The notes under the pieces are model-generated. The model did not search any database. It was not told where the DNA came from and saw only the letters and a program-made list of their open reading frames with translations. Shown in pieces: positions 37,277 to 49,700 of a stretch of 64,000 bases of DNA (the first letter of the stretch is position 1; each line of letters begins with the position of its first letter). Source of the DNA: Otis tarda (lineage: Eukaryota; Chordata; Aves; Otidiformes; Otididae). The stretch lies in the NCBI GenBank assembly GCA_026413225.1, contig CM048552.1, positions 81,383,001 to 81,447,000 on the forward strand, written 5' to 3'. A program made the translations under genes and the position numbers.

Positions 37277-37834
37277 ATGAGCCAGCAATGCGCCCTTGCA
37301 GCCCAGAAAGCCGACCGCATCCTGGGCTACATCAAAAGAAACGTGGCCAGCAGGTTAAGGGAGGTGATTCTGCCCCTCTGCTCCACTCTCATGAGACCCC
37401 ACCTGGAGTACTTCATCCAGCTCTGGAACCCCCGAAATGAGAAGGACGTGGACCTGTTGGAGCGAGTCCAGAGGAGGGCCGTGGAGATGATCCGAGGGCT
37501 GGAGCACCTCTCTTGTGAGGACAGGCTGAGAGAGTTGGGGCTGTTGAGCCTGGAGAAGAGAAGGCTCTGGGGAGACCTTGCAGTGGCCTTCCACTACCTA
37601 AAGGGGGTTTATAGGAAAGATGGGGAGAAACTCTTAGTCAGGGTCTGTTCTGAAAGTACGAGGGGTAATGGTTTTAAAACAGAAGGAGGTAGATTCAGAT
37701 TAGACATCAGGAAAAAATTTTTTACAGTGAGGGTGGTGGAACACTGGAAGAGGTTGCCCAGAGAGGTGATGGATGCCCCATCCCTGGAAACATTCAAGGC
37801 CAGGTTGGATGAGGGTCTGAGCAACTTGATCTAG
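37277..37834 (+). pseudogene. CR1 ORF2 C-terminal remnant, open for 185 codons
   Basis: This is the longest uninterrupted coding remnant of the nested CR1. It covers the region after the reverse transcriptase palm and reaches the normal ORF2 stop. Family-typical stretches include REVILPLCSTLMRPHLEY, DLLERVQRRA, EDRLRELGLLSLEKRRL and FRLDIRKKFFTVRVVEHWKR. The upstream catalytic domain is in other frames and truncated, so no working reverse transcriptase or endonuclease can result. The ATG is an internal methionine, not a native start. In a live element ORF2 would supply target-primed reverse transcription. Confidence 0.9.
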
Positions 37835-37926
37835 TTGAAAATGTCCCTGATCCTTGTTGGGTGGTTGGACTAGATGACCTTTAAAGGTCCCTTCCAACCT
37901 AAACTATTCTATGATTCTATGATTCT

Positions 37927-38838
37927 GTCTCTGTTAATTACGTAGATGGTGAGACGGAATGCACCTTGAGAAAAGTCGTAGATTACACTAAATTGGCAGG
38001 AGGGAGAGTTTAGTACATCAAATGATAGAAGTTCAGTTCAACTGGACCTTGAGAAACCTGAGCTTTGGACCTACAGAAACCTCATGAAGTTCAGTGAGAA
38101 TAATCATGCAGTTCTGTGTCTGTGCAGATTACCTCCATGCAACAGTACAGGCTGGGAAACAACTGGCTGAACAGAACATTTGTGGGAAGGCAATGGGATG
38201 GTATGGTTGCTGCCAAGTTGAAAATGAGCCAGTGATATATTTTCATTGCAAATAAGTGGTCTACATTCAAAGTATGGGCAGCAGATCAGGGGAGGTTATT
38301 ATTGTCCTCAACATGGCTGAGTACTGTGGTTCTCTAATCAGTTTTGAGGTTCCTCAAATGAAAAGGACAGTGTTTAAAAAAATGGGGAGAGGATGCAAAA
38401 GAGGAATACTAAGGTGGTTTGAGGCCTGGGACCCATAAGCTGTGAGGAGAGGTTGAGGGAGTTGGGCTGGTTTAGTCTGGCCAAAAAAAAGGGGCTAAGG
38501 GGCAATCTCATAGAAGCCTGTAACTGCTTGAAGAGGAGTTACAATGACTGTGGAGGTGAACTCTTATTAGTGGCAGACTGTGAAAACAAGGGCCACTTGT
38601 CACACATTGCAGCTTGAGAAGTTCAGAGTGGCTGTTAGGAAAAAAATTTTCACCAGGGAGTTGCGCAGAACTTCTAACATGTCACCCAGAGAGGTGATGG
38701 ACTCTTTCCTTGGAGATTTTCAAGACTCAGCTGAACCAAGCTGTGAATGACCTGATCTAGCACTGGTGACAGTCCCTCTTCAAGCAGAGAGTTGAACTGG
38801 TGATCTGCAAACATCCCTTCCAGCTTTTCTGTGATTTT
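37927..38838 (+). mobile_element. Old CR1 LINE, right half
   Basis: The older CR1 resumes with GACATAGATGG-like sequence right after the younger copy's tail, in register with the left half. It continues through the 3' portion (CTGTGAGGAGAGGTTGAGGG near 38439, GGTTAGGAAAAAA-like at about 38632, CCCAGAGAGGTGATGGA at 38687) and ends near 38838 with a decayed CTGTGATTTT tip. Numerous indels and stops mark it as considerably older than its guest. Confidence 0.82.
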
Positions 38839-40984
38839 AACTTCAAAGAAGTTAAGAGTCTGCCCAGGACGGCAGGGCTGTGCAGTGTGGGGGAAGAATT
38901 TTGTAAGGTTGTGATGTCTTTGTGTTCACAATGGTGGATCTGGAATAGTGGACAATTGAAGCCCCTCTTGTACAAATATTTCCTCCCTACCATTGGCTTG
39001 AATTGTATCCATGTGTCCATAATTGTATATGATATTATGTGGTTTTAAATTGCTTAGCCATTTTCAAATTTTCTGTTCTTTTAACATGCCTTTGGGAAAA
39101 CCACAATGTTCACATGACCACAGGAATCCAAAGTAATTTGCACTTCAGTTGAATTAAGATAATTTATTAAGACCTACATTTATTTTAGCCATTCCTTCTC
39201 TCTTCCTAGGAGGGCTAGGAGCTGTAGAAATCTGTAGAAATCTGTTGTTCAAACTAATTTGTCAAAAATAGAGAAGGAGAGAAGAGAAAATCAGCTGTCA
39301 GGATCATAATAGTGTTGTTTGTTTTCAGTTGAGTTGATTCCTTGTTTTAAATCTGACTGTGACTGTGAGTGCTGCAAGATTTAATTGAAGGAGCGAACTC
39401 ATGGAAAGGGGGAAAAATAGTGAACTAAAAGCCAGGATAATTGGGAGTATGATTTTATCCGTAATTTAAATCAGGAGAGGAGACAGACAGAATGCGGTCA
39501 ACCTTTGCACGATGAAGAAAGCAGCACCCAAAGTCCTGGTTTCCTGAACCCATAGCCAAAGTCCCATTGCCGACTGCCTGGGCTGGGAATGTCACAGTGT
39601 GCCTTGGGCACCAGCTCTCCCTTGGCTGGCCAACAAAAGATATTACAGTCATATGGTGGTTATCGTTTGTGGTTTATCTGACTCCCAGATTGACACCAGT
39701 GCCAGCTGCATCAGGGGTTGGGCCGTGCAACCGTGGCTGCAGGCTGATTGCAGTCCCAAACCAGTTTTATTTCTTTCACTTAACACCTGAGCCAAGAAAC
39801 TCTGCAGACCTGATATTGCTGAGAGTCAAACTGGTTTAAGAGTATCATAGCTCATTTAGATTGCTAATGATTATGCAGAGACCAGGAGAAAAAAATAACA
39901 AAACCAAAACAAAAAACATTTTATGTTCTGTATCCAATAGGATTCAGTTTGGGAAAGCCTGGAATTAAACTCTTGACTTTAGCTGATGTAAGCTGATTCA
40001 AGGAACAATGCTCAAGTAACTAAAACAAACAAAACCGTACTTAACACACAGTCATGGTCTTTTATTTCCTTGTTCAGTGTGTTTCTGTGAAATACTTTTC
40101 CGAACTACGCCTATGTGATTAAAATAGGCATTGCTATTGATTTACAGTACCCTTTTCTGCTGGAGTGCTATGCCGTAAAAATGATGTGTAGAAATAATGC
40201 CCTGAGTAGATGTGGATTTCCTTCCTATGGTTGGTATTGCTATAGCAACACTTCCCTCCAAACCATGACTGTAATTACAAAAGTTGCCATTGATCTTATA
40301 TGTGGTAAATTATATCTGTTTAGCAGTGAACGCTCTAATGACAGATGAAATAAATTCTTGCTTTTCCTGTTCATCCCCCACCAAGCTTTGATTTTCATTT
40401 CAACAAAATAATTCTGTTTTTAGGAAATTTCCTTTATCAGTTTTTCAGGAAGTTGTTGCTAGATGTAGACACAGTTTTTCTCTCTCAGAATTTAACACAT
40501 TTGTTACAGCTTAGTTTAAGCATCTACATTTGCTGCAGCAGTTTTACTGGAAAGATTCTTGGTAGGAATCTCTCTGCCTTTACTGGATAAATTTTCACAA
40601 GAAGATAATTAGGACCTCATCCAGATCTCTGAGGAGAGAAGTCTGAAAAAGGGAAATAATTTACATGTGGAATATCTTGAAAATATATTTCAAAGAGAGT
40701 ATGTTCCTGACAAATATTTCTTGTGTAAACTTAAATTTCATTATTCATGTAACAGGAGGGTGCGTATGTTCTTATTTGTTTTCAATCCAGAAGTAGAAGC
40801 AGCAACCAGGGGGTAAGTGTATGCAGAAGAGCTGTCTAAATAGAGAGTGCGGGAAGCAAATCGGCACCAAGGGGTTAGATTTGTTCCGGCGATCTTCACT
40901 GGGGCTTTCAGGTGTACAATTTAGGCCTAGGCGGTGAGAACTTTGCTGAGAAATGTCTGTTTTCTTGCGAGCTTCAGTATCGCA

Positions 40985-41110
40985 GAGGCAGTACAGATAG
41001 TGCAGTGAAACAACCCACTCAGAAGAACGCGTTACTCCGCTTTCAGTTTCAGATAAACCGTGGCGCTGGCTGCCGTGTGTGCTAACTCGCGGCAGTGCCG
41101 TGCTGATGCA
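40985..41110. promoter_or_regulatory. Small CpG-enriched patch
   Basis: About ten CpGs fall within roughly 130 bp (GAACGCGTTACTCCGC and AACTCGCGGCAG among them) in otherwise CpG-poor DNA. It is too short to be a classical island. It might be a weak internal promoter or enhancer, or simply a slower-decaying GC-rich segment. Confidence 0.25.
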
Positions 41111-44100
41111 ACTCTTCCAGCCCCAGGGCCGATGCTGGCCCAAGAGCCGCTTTGCTGCTTTCCTCTGCTGCCTGCCAGCTGGGGAGCTGCCATACCACCA
41201 GGCATGGGAACAGAGGGGGTGGGGGTGCAAAACGCAGATCTCTTGTTTGTTTCGTGTTGACTCACATGTCATCAGCCTTTAGGTTGGGGCTAGTTAGTTC
41301 AACCAGCGGAATTCAGATGCTTCTGCAGCATAGTCTGGGTGCTGGGGCCTGTAATAGCTTGGGGGCCTGTCTGGTCTGGCACCACATCCAGGCCGGTGTC
41401 TTTCAGTGAGAGCTGGGAGCTGCTGGGTCACTTCAGCAGGGATCAGCCTGTATTTGACTGGGTTTTCTGGTTCATGTATGCCCCCTCTCACGCTGTTTGG
41501 GTGACTGTGCTGTTGTTGCTCACACGCCTTTTACCTGTCATCTTGGATCTGCTGCCTGAAAGTGAAGTGTGTCTGACTAGAGCCAGCGAATCCAAACCTG
41601 GTTGTTAGGCTGTGCGTATAAACCTCCAAGCCCCTAGAAATTAGAATACATAAACTTAATTCAGATGAAACCCCATACATTATGCAACAGCATTTATGCA
41701 ATGAACTTAAAAAACAGAGTGACAGCAGCTGAGGTAGGAGTGCAATAGCATGCAATCACAATTTCACCTAGAAGCTAGGGGATCATTGTTATGAAAACAA
41801 ATGCGTAAACCTGTTTGGGGCTTTGTATTTCTCTTTTTAATTCCTTGGATATGATCGCTGTTTCTTCAAACATCTGAGTGATCCAACCAGTAAATCCCAG
41901 CTGGTTTTGCAGTAACGAGTGATAGGCACATAGCTTTGAAATAAATTGTAACTTTACTTGGATTTCGTGTTCCTGTTTGTCTTATAATATGTCACTTGTT
42001 GGTTTGGGCTGTTTTAAGTTCCGCTTTGTGACTAGGCTTTGGAGTAGGTTTTATCTGAAGGATTCAAGGCTCTCAAGCTGGGACCTGGATACAGTTTACT
42101 GAAGGACCTTTGTCTACATAGTATAGGTAAGAAGAAGTGTTCCTGGACCCCTTGTACCAAAGTGACAGTTAGTATGATCCCACCCTGTCTCTCTTTGCAG
42201 AGAGTTGTTGAGAACAGACTCATCTAGGCCTCAGGCTGAACTTAGCTGCTGCTCTCCTGAAGTTGCCTTTGCAGAAGAGCCCCAGTAATACCTCTCTCTC
42301 AATGTGCTTGGTGTCCTAAGCCACAAGGAAGAAAGAGACTGTCATTATGCCATAGAAGCATTTAGAGTAGAAGTAAAACTCCTTACATTTCTGGAGAGAA
42401 GGAGAGGGAGCGCAGCATATGGCTAACACTTTTGTCATTGGGGACCATCACATTGCACAGGCATGTTTTGGAACATGAAAATGTTCAAAACGAAGCTAGT
42501 TACTGTGTGATTAGCAGCAGCACTGTATGGATATCTGAGAGTCATGAGGAAGACACCGGGGTCTCTAAATCTTGTAGTTAAGCTGGTTAGAAGCTAGTTA
42601 TCACAGGAGTCAGCATGGACTTTATACATACAATAAATGTACAGTCAGCTCCCTATTTGGAACACTGTTCATAATGGAAATGTTGTATAAACACCAACAT
42701 GAGATTACAAAGTGTAACACCATATTTGCAGGCAAAACTTTTTACGTGCAAAACCAAACCTAGCAGTGGGTCCCAAAGGCAATGAGCCACTTATCACACG
42801 GGTCTGTCCAGTCTCGTGCTTTACGTGTGAGACTTTGTCCCATTAATCTCTCTTCCCTACAGTTCTGTATTTGTGGATGGCTTCTCTCTGCCTCCAGGCT
42901 ACCCCTGATGGTGAGAGTTGGTGGAGTTGGAGAGGCTGGACTGTGCTGCAAGCCAGCCTTTGCCTCCCAGCAAAGCCTACCTGTGTGATGTTGGGCGTTG
43001 AATGGTCGCTTTCTTTGTGATCTGAAAACTGAATGCTTGCATCACAGGACCCTGATGCATCACATCTTTTCTCTGTGCTAGTGCAGACTCTGTCTCTCAC
43101 ATTGGTGCTGGAATAACCTGGATCACATCATGCAGTAGTTTGTTATTATTTTTGGGAGTAATAGGTTAGATCTGCAGTGAAGATTCAATAGAATGAATGA
43201 TTTACATTGGTTTATAGTGACTGAAGATTTTTGGTTTACTTTTTCATGTGGCTAAAAAAAGGTGTTTAAGGAAAGTGCAGTTGCAGAGAACTTGATAACC
43301 AGGCTACAGAAATCTTTTGTGCAACAGTGGAGGATGTTTTAGGGAAACAAACAGATGTCAGTGTTTGTTCTGATTTCCTACTAGAGAATACAATATTTCT
43401 AAGTTTTAATATCATGACTATGGCAAGGTTCTTTCCAAGCCCTTAGGTCATACTTCAGAAGGTAGGACTGTATATGTAACTTTTGCTCTGCTGGCCACAT
43501 TTCTTGGTCATAAATTCTGACCTTGTCAAGTGGATTGTTTTAATAACTGCTAAGCAACAGCAAAAATCCAAACCACAAAACATTGCTAGATGAGCAATCT
43601 GCATTTCCGTGGCCTCCTACAAGGAAATGGAGTCAGTCTGCATGCTGCAAGTGCAACGAACTGCAGAAACAATTTGGCAAAGTTTGAAGGCAAAACTTTA
43701 TTTGTTTTTTCTTTATTGGAGTCAACTGTCTCATTATATCTCATAATTGTGAAGGCAATTATCTTGCTTTTATGACCCAGAATAATTTGAAACCTCAGTA
43801 AAGGCAATGTACTGTCCTACTTGTTGGTTAAATTGAGGGATTCAGTACCTCAAAACTGCTTTTCATTTCCTTCAGATGTCAGTAGGTGATAGTTCCTGTG
43901 TACTGCGAATGGGAAGAGAAGAGTGCTAGATGTAGTTTTATGAAGTGACTCAAGTAAATGGTTTTCATTTGGATATTAAACTTGTCAGCTGTAGTAGTTT
44001 AAAGTTTTTTAAAGTTATTGAAAATGCTTCTTTTTCTAGTTTAAAGAAGTGTATCAAATGCTTTATAAATACAACTGGGCAGTAAACTGTCACTTTCATT

Positions 44101-46722
44101 TTTAAAATAGTCCACTGTAAATTTTGCTTTGTTTAATGAAGCCTATAAATCCTGTAGATGAGTTGGGAGCACATAACCTTGGAATCCTTCCTCTGTGCCT
44201 GACTCATAGACATTTTGATTTAGGTTCGGGGTGATTCTCCCTGGGTTCTGTTGTCCTCAAGTGGCTCCAGTTTTGCCAGGCTCGAGTATTCAGGAATCAT
44301 AAATCATGTCCTCAAAAACCATGAGATGTACTGAATAAGAAAGCAATAGGACAAATGAGCGTATCTGTTTGAATTCATAATCTTCAGTCTTCTCACTGCA
44401 GTGATCAGGGCTATAAAAACAGAATCCACATGTAATCAGGGAGTCCAGGAGCTGGCTATTCAACAAAAATACTACTGCAAGGATTGTTCAGGTACTGCTA
44501 AGGGACAGGGATATGGGCATAGTCTGTAACAGATTCTTAGCTATAGCTAAAAACAATCTATGTTGTGTTCATGATATCTACTGGTTCTTAAATGCTAGAC
44601 AACTTTATCCATGCATAAGCTGCCAATTCATTTTGCTTATAAGCAAGGCAAAGTGTTTTTTTTTTGTTGTTTTTAATTTAGTTGAGGGAAGAAGCAGCTT
44701 AAATCTCTTGACAGTTCCTTCTTTGTAAAAATTGTTATGGGTACAAAACGTGCTAGAAAATGTAGCTTATTTGATCTCCTGGGTTGTTTCTTGGTGCAAA
44801 ATACAATTACAGCCTGCCCAAGAAGGTCATGACATGGGACAGCTGAACTCCATATAGCTTTCATTTTGATCTTTCTGGTTTGTTTGGTTTAGGGAAACTT
44901 AAGCACCTTGTTTCCTTCAAGCACTGTGTACTTTGCCTTGTTGGTGTTAGCTCAAAGCTAATACTATAAATTTTTTGGTGGTATGCAGTCAAGTGCTCTT
45001 TTGCACCCTAGACTTTGGTTTCCTATACGTTAGAAGTAGAAAGGGATGAGAGGAGCTAGTTGTTGCCAACTGGTTCATGCGTGAGCGAGAGTCTTGATTT
45101 ATCAATCTTCTTACAACTCCTTGTTTTCCTCACTTTTCGTTTTGAGCTTGTCTTTTGAATGTTCTCAAAGACAGAAAGGGAAATTTAACAAATTTTACTC
45201 AGCCACATGAGACAATTATCTGTAAACCAGATTTAAGAAGTGTGGGTCTAAACACCTTGTAGTAAATTTGGTCTGGGTAGTCAACATTTCAAACCAGATT
45301 AACTTTATGTGGTTTGTAGTGTGAGATTGTAGGTACTGTGCATTTTTTTTTTCTAATAAAAAACGTTTAGCTGCTGCTGATTTCATCTAAATTAATCTTA
45401 CAGCTCCTGTAAGAATCATGTGTTTTGACACAGTCATGGTGAACTTTAAAGTTAAGATCTAGCAATCTTATATGTAAGCATATCCTGAGGGGTTTGAAAC
45501 AATTTATTTACATTTTCTTTTTCATTTAAAAAAATCATTGAGTGTAATGGTTTTTAGATGCAAATTTCTACGGGCATGTAGGGACTCTGTTTTGACAATT
45601 TGCCACAGCCCAAGTGAAATGAAATGTTTTGGAACATCTTGAATTTGCTGTTTGACGGGTTTCCTCTAGGAGAAAGTAGACATGGATTCATTGGCAGGCA
45701 AGGAAAGGACTAAAGGGAGAAATGCACAGTCACCATCATTTAGTGTCACCCTTGTTCTTTTCATGCAGACTTGTGCAGGTGCTTGTGGTCTTTATATGAC
45801 TGCGAAGTGCAAAGATGCTAAAGTTCATTCAAAGTGTGAATTATCATAGGAGTTAAAGACAGCAGTATATTTTATTTATTAAGATTTTACAGTTAAGCAT
45901 CTGTGACTTTTGAATATTCTGTGTCTTCTGTCTGCAGCTGTGATTCATATTCACGTGACATCCTGTTGTCTAAACAGGTGCATATAGTCTAAATCTCTTT
46001 GAAGTGATAACCTTTTAGAACGTTATAATTTGTTTCCATTTGAGAAATGTACTTTGGATACTGTCCTGAACAGGAAGACTTTCCAAAATCATGGATTTGA
46101 TCAGGTCATCCTGACTTATTCCTTGCTATGTTATGTATGTCCTTGTCATTCTCTTACTAGCTCATTCATTCTGAAAGTCTAGCAATGGTTTTTTCAGATA
46201 TGAGGCCAATGAAATTAAAGAATTTGTAGTTTGTGTAGTCGAGCAAAGAGAAGGTATGTGCCAAAAATGTGTTACGAAATTTCTCAATAATTGTTTTGAA
46301 GAGGTTTCCTAACAACATTCTTTCTGTACTGATTTTTTTTAAACTCCTCATGCTCGTAGAAAGGTTACAAAACTATGCTCTAGCATGGATTGCAGATGTA
46401 AGAAATTCAGGTGCTTTATTTCATTTAAAAGAAAAAAGTGCAGAAAATAATATTTGAAGTGGGAAGCCATCCTAACTGTCAGTTATGGAACACTTAAAAC
46501 AGCTGTGTATAATGTCATCTGTCTTAAAGATGATTGGCAGTCTGCCCAGAAGTGATTAAAGGACATCCATTTCTAGGAGAAAGAAGGTATTATGAAGCTG
46601 GCTAAGGGATGCTAGGATTTTGATAGAGCAGCTGAACCTGTGGAAATTCAGGGCTACTCTAACCATAAACCACCAGCACCTGTTTCAGCAGACGGGGGGG
46701 CTTTATCCCTCTATGAATTGCC

Positions 46723-46750
46723 TTTTTTTTTCTTTTTTTTTTTTTTTTTC
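46723..46750 (+). repeat. T-rich low-complexity tract
   Basis: About 27 of 28 bases are T, broken by one C. It gives rise to spurious poly-phenylalanine frames and would be unreliable in sequencing. Confidence 0.9.
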
Positions 46751-49700
46751 TCATTTTTTGCTTATGTTGCTTTTATTAGGGCTAAACTTAGAAGTTCGAG
46801 ATGGAAACATTCTTCTGCTTCATGTCCCAAGACTTTCACCAGGCTTTCTGAGATAAGCTTGCTGCTGCTCACCCCTTTGCTTCTGCTGTGTTCTTCCAGT
46901 GAAAACAGAGTTAACCTGATGATGAGGTTTTTCTGTTTAGGTTTGGTTTTACTCTAATAAGTGACATGCTGTTTTGTAGGGTACAATCTATAGCATGCTT
47001 GAATTACTTACAGTGCTTGAATTGTTAACCTGGCAGTTGGGAAGTCTGGAAGACTTTTAAAAAAAGTATTTTAGAGGAAATACATATGTGCATAATTTCT
47101 TGTCCTTTAATTGCGGTCAACAGTGTGCCGAGGTAAAACTGCAAAATAAAACCTGTGTTTCACTCCAGGAAGAGTGATACACACTGTACTCTAAAATTCA
47201 GAAAACTGTTCCGTTCATTACAAAATTATATATCGTGTGTGAGTCTCTGGTGGACCATTGAGTCTCTTTCCTTGAATTGTGGCAGCACTAATTGCCACTC
47301 AGCTGTCCTTGCTAATTTGCAGTTAAGCCTGGTTTCAGATGTGGTTTGCTTTGGGTTCTTTTTTACTTGCCAAGCAGTGCATTAAAGCAAAACCACTTTT
47401 ATCCCAGTCTTTTTACACACACATGCAAAACATAGCACAGTGTGGTCTGAGTCAAGCAGATGCTTGGCAGCAGAGGGGAATCTGCACTGTGCTTGTTGAG
47501 TTAGTAAACTTCGGGTACCAGAGACAATGTTGTGGAGTGGGTGTTAAAAGCAACCAGCTTCCTCCTGGCTTTTACCTTCCCTCCATGGTAGAAGCCAAGG
47601 GCCTGCGAGAAGATGCCTTCCAGTTCATCAGAGCCCTAAAAATCCTACTGGAGGATATGAGTTGATCTTCTCCTAGGTCACTGCAGATCTTTGCAGCTGT
47701 TTCTGGGCACAACTCTGAGACAAGAGAGGAACTGGAAGGGTGGAGAGCATCCATTTTGCTCCTGTCATTCCTGTCAGCAGCATCTTCTGTTCCTGAGTGC
47801 TGGAGGCTGAAGCTCAACCAAAAGTGGTTGGCAGGAAGAAGAGTACACTTGCGAGGAGCTGCTTATGGCAAGAAGTGATTCCTTCTTTGGAGGTTTGGCT
47901 AGAGATGCAACTCCTGGAGAGCAGTTCTGTTGACATGGTGAATACCAAAATGCTACTCAAAGCTGAACAGCTGATAGAAATTGATGACGAGAGCTCAGTG
48001 CTTTGCAAAATTCATGTGCTTAGCTCTCAATTTTGGTTTATTTTTTGAGAAGATAAGGAAACAAAGAAACACTGATGATGCCACTTCCACTAAGCTATAT
48101 GTATGTCTCTTTTAGAATTAAAGCTGCCCTACAGTAAAAGGCGCACAGGACCTGGTAAATGTGTATTTGGAAATTTGAAAGGGCAGCACTCTCTCCATAA
48201 TTTCTAACTAGGTTTGAAGCTGAGCACTACTGAATTTTTTATATGATTAATGAGAGCAGCTAAAACCTCATAACATTATGGAACACAGTCGTATCTTTCA
48301 CAGGCTTCCTTTCAGACAACTGAACAGTTTTTTACAGCTACTTTTAAAAATCCATGTAACAAGTCAGGCTCTGATTAGAGATAGAAAAGTTAGGAATTTG
48401 CATTTTACTAATTCTAAGTGGAACTGTGCAGAAGGAAAAATTCCTTAGGAGGGTCAGTTTTCAGTTTGGCTTGAAGAGAATATAGTAACTCGGTTTGTCG
48501 TGCTGTCTTTCTGATTTTAACTCTGAACAATTTCTGAATTTATAAACATCAGACGATTCCTGGTCATATATTTCTTTTGACCAAGACCCCATTAGTGCCA
48601 GGGAGAATCAAAACAACTACCTTGCCTTCAAAGTCACTGTTATTCAAAATGGTGCCTTTGAAACTGTTTTGACATTTGGCCGTGCACCCAGGTGCTGTGT
48701 TTTACAGCCTGAGGCAGTGTGTGTGCATATATGGGAAAAGAAGATCTGATAATCAGATCTGGTTGGAAAAATTCCAATAAAACAAGTTTTGCAAATTATC
48801 TGCTCTGATACGTTTCTGCCTTCCTCCAAAGGATCTGCCTCACCTGAACGTTGATGCTCTGTGGGCTGTGCTGCCATCGCGTGCCCTGAGACACTAGGCT
48901 GTTTGTCATAGAGAGGGAAAGGGACAAAACCCTGGGAGCCACAGCTCACGGGGAGGCTTTGACCTCAGCCCTCGAGTCTGCAAGCATCCCCCCAACCTGG
49001 AGTGATGGAGCGGAGAGCTTTGGAGTCCTTGCTGAAGATCCTTGACTTGTCTATTAGGATGTTGGTAGTTTTTTATTGGGAGGGGCAGACTGAGTAAAAA
49101 ACTGATATTGCAGGTGTTTGGCATAATTTAAAAGGGTTTTTTTTTGTTTAGTATTTGTCCTAGGGTTTTTTTTTTGTTTTATTTTAAAGGGTTTTAGGGG
49201 TTGTTTTGCTCTATGAAGCTTTACTATAGGTTCTCCACAATACTACTTGTCCTCCTAGGGTTTCACCTGGGTAGAAATTCTGACTTCCATTTTCATTTTC
49301 TATCTCAGCTACGCTGATTTCGAAATGCAAGTGCAAAACTTTTGGTGAAGTCATGATCCCAGACTTCAGTCTTGAGATGACAGCACTGCTTGCTCTTTGC
49401 CATCACCTGGTACCACATGTTAGTCTTCCTGGCTGGACCTGGCAGCCAAAAGCTGCCGGGAGTTCCCTACATCTTGTTGTGAATATACGGTAGTGTTAAG
49501 GAACAGAGTTTAGCACTGGCATTTTTAAATACAAATACATATAAAAGCAGTAATTAAAAATAATTAGAAAAGTCAAGTCTTTGCCTAGAAATTACTGGAT
49601 ATCCACCTACAGGAGCATAGTAATACTGCAAACTAGCACTGAATAGAGCATGACTGTATGATGTATATGTGCACCTGCATGGATTCTCAGCACTGCTTTC

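Larger units (their letters stand above)
36495..37926 (+). mobile_element. Younger CR1 LINE nested in the older copy
   Basis: A 5'-truncated CR1 of about 1.43 kb runs from within the reverse transcriptase domain of ORF2 to the 3' tip. The tip is two ATTCTATG octamers just before 37927. The RPVSL segment (36551-36571) and the catalytic FADD codons (37030-37041) can be read, but the frame shifts at least twice (frame 2 at 36461-36721, frame 1 around FADD, frame 2 again from 37277). It is therefore inactive. It is clearly less diverged than the CR1 it interrupts. Confidence 0.93.

Noticed and set aside
40772..41272. 166-codon minus-strand open frame
   Set aside because: It is rich in Cys, Ser, His and Arg, overlaps at least four other open frames on both strands, and lies on a locally GC-rich patch. 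It shows no motif or splice structure.
47480..48048. Segment open in several frames on both strands, considered as a retrocopy
   Set aside because: No single frame shows recognisable protein sequence, and no poly(A) tail or parent gene could be proposed.
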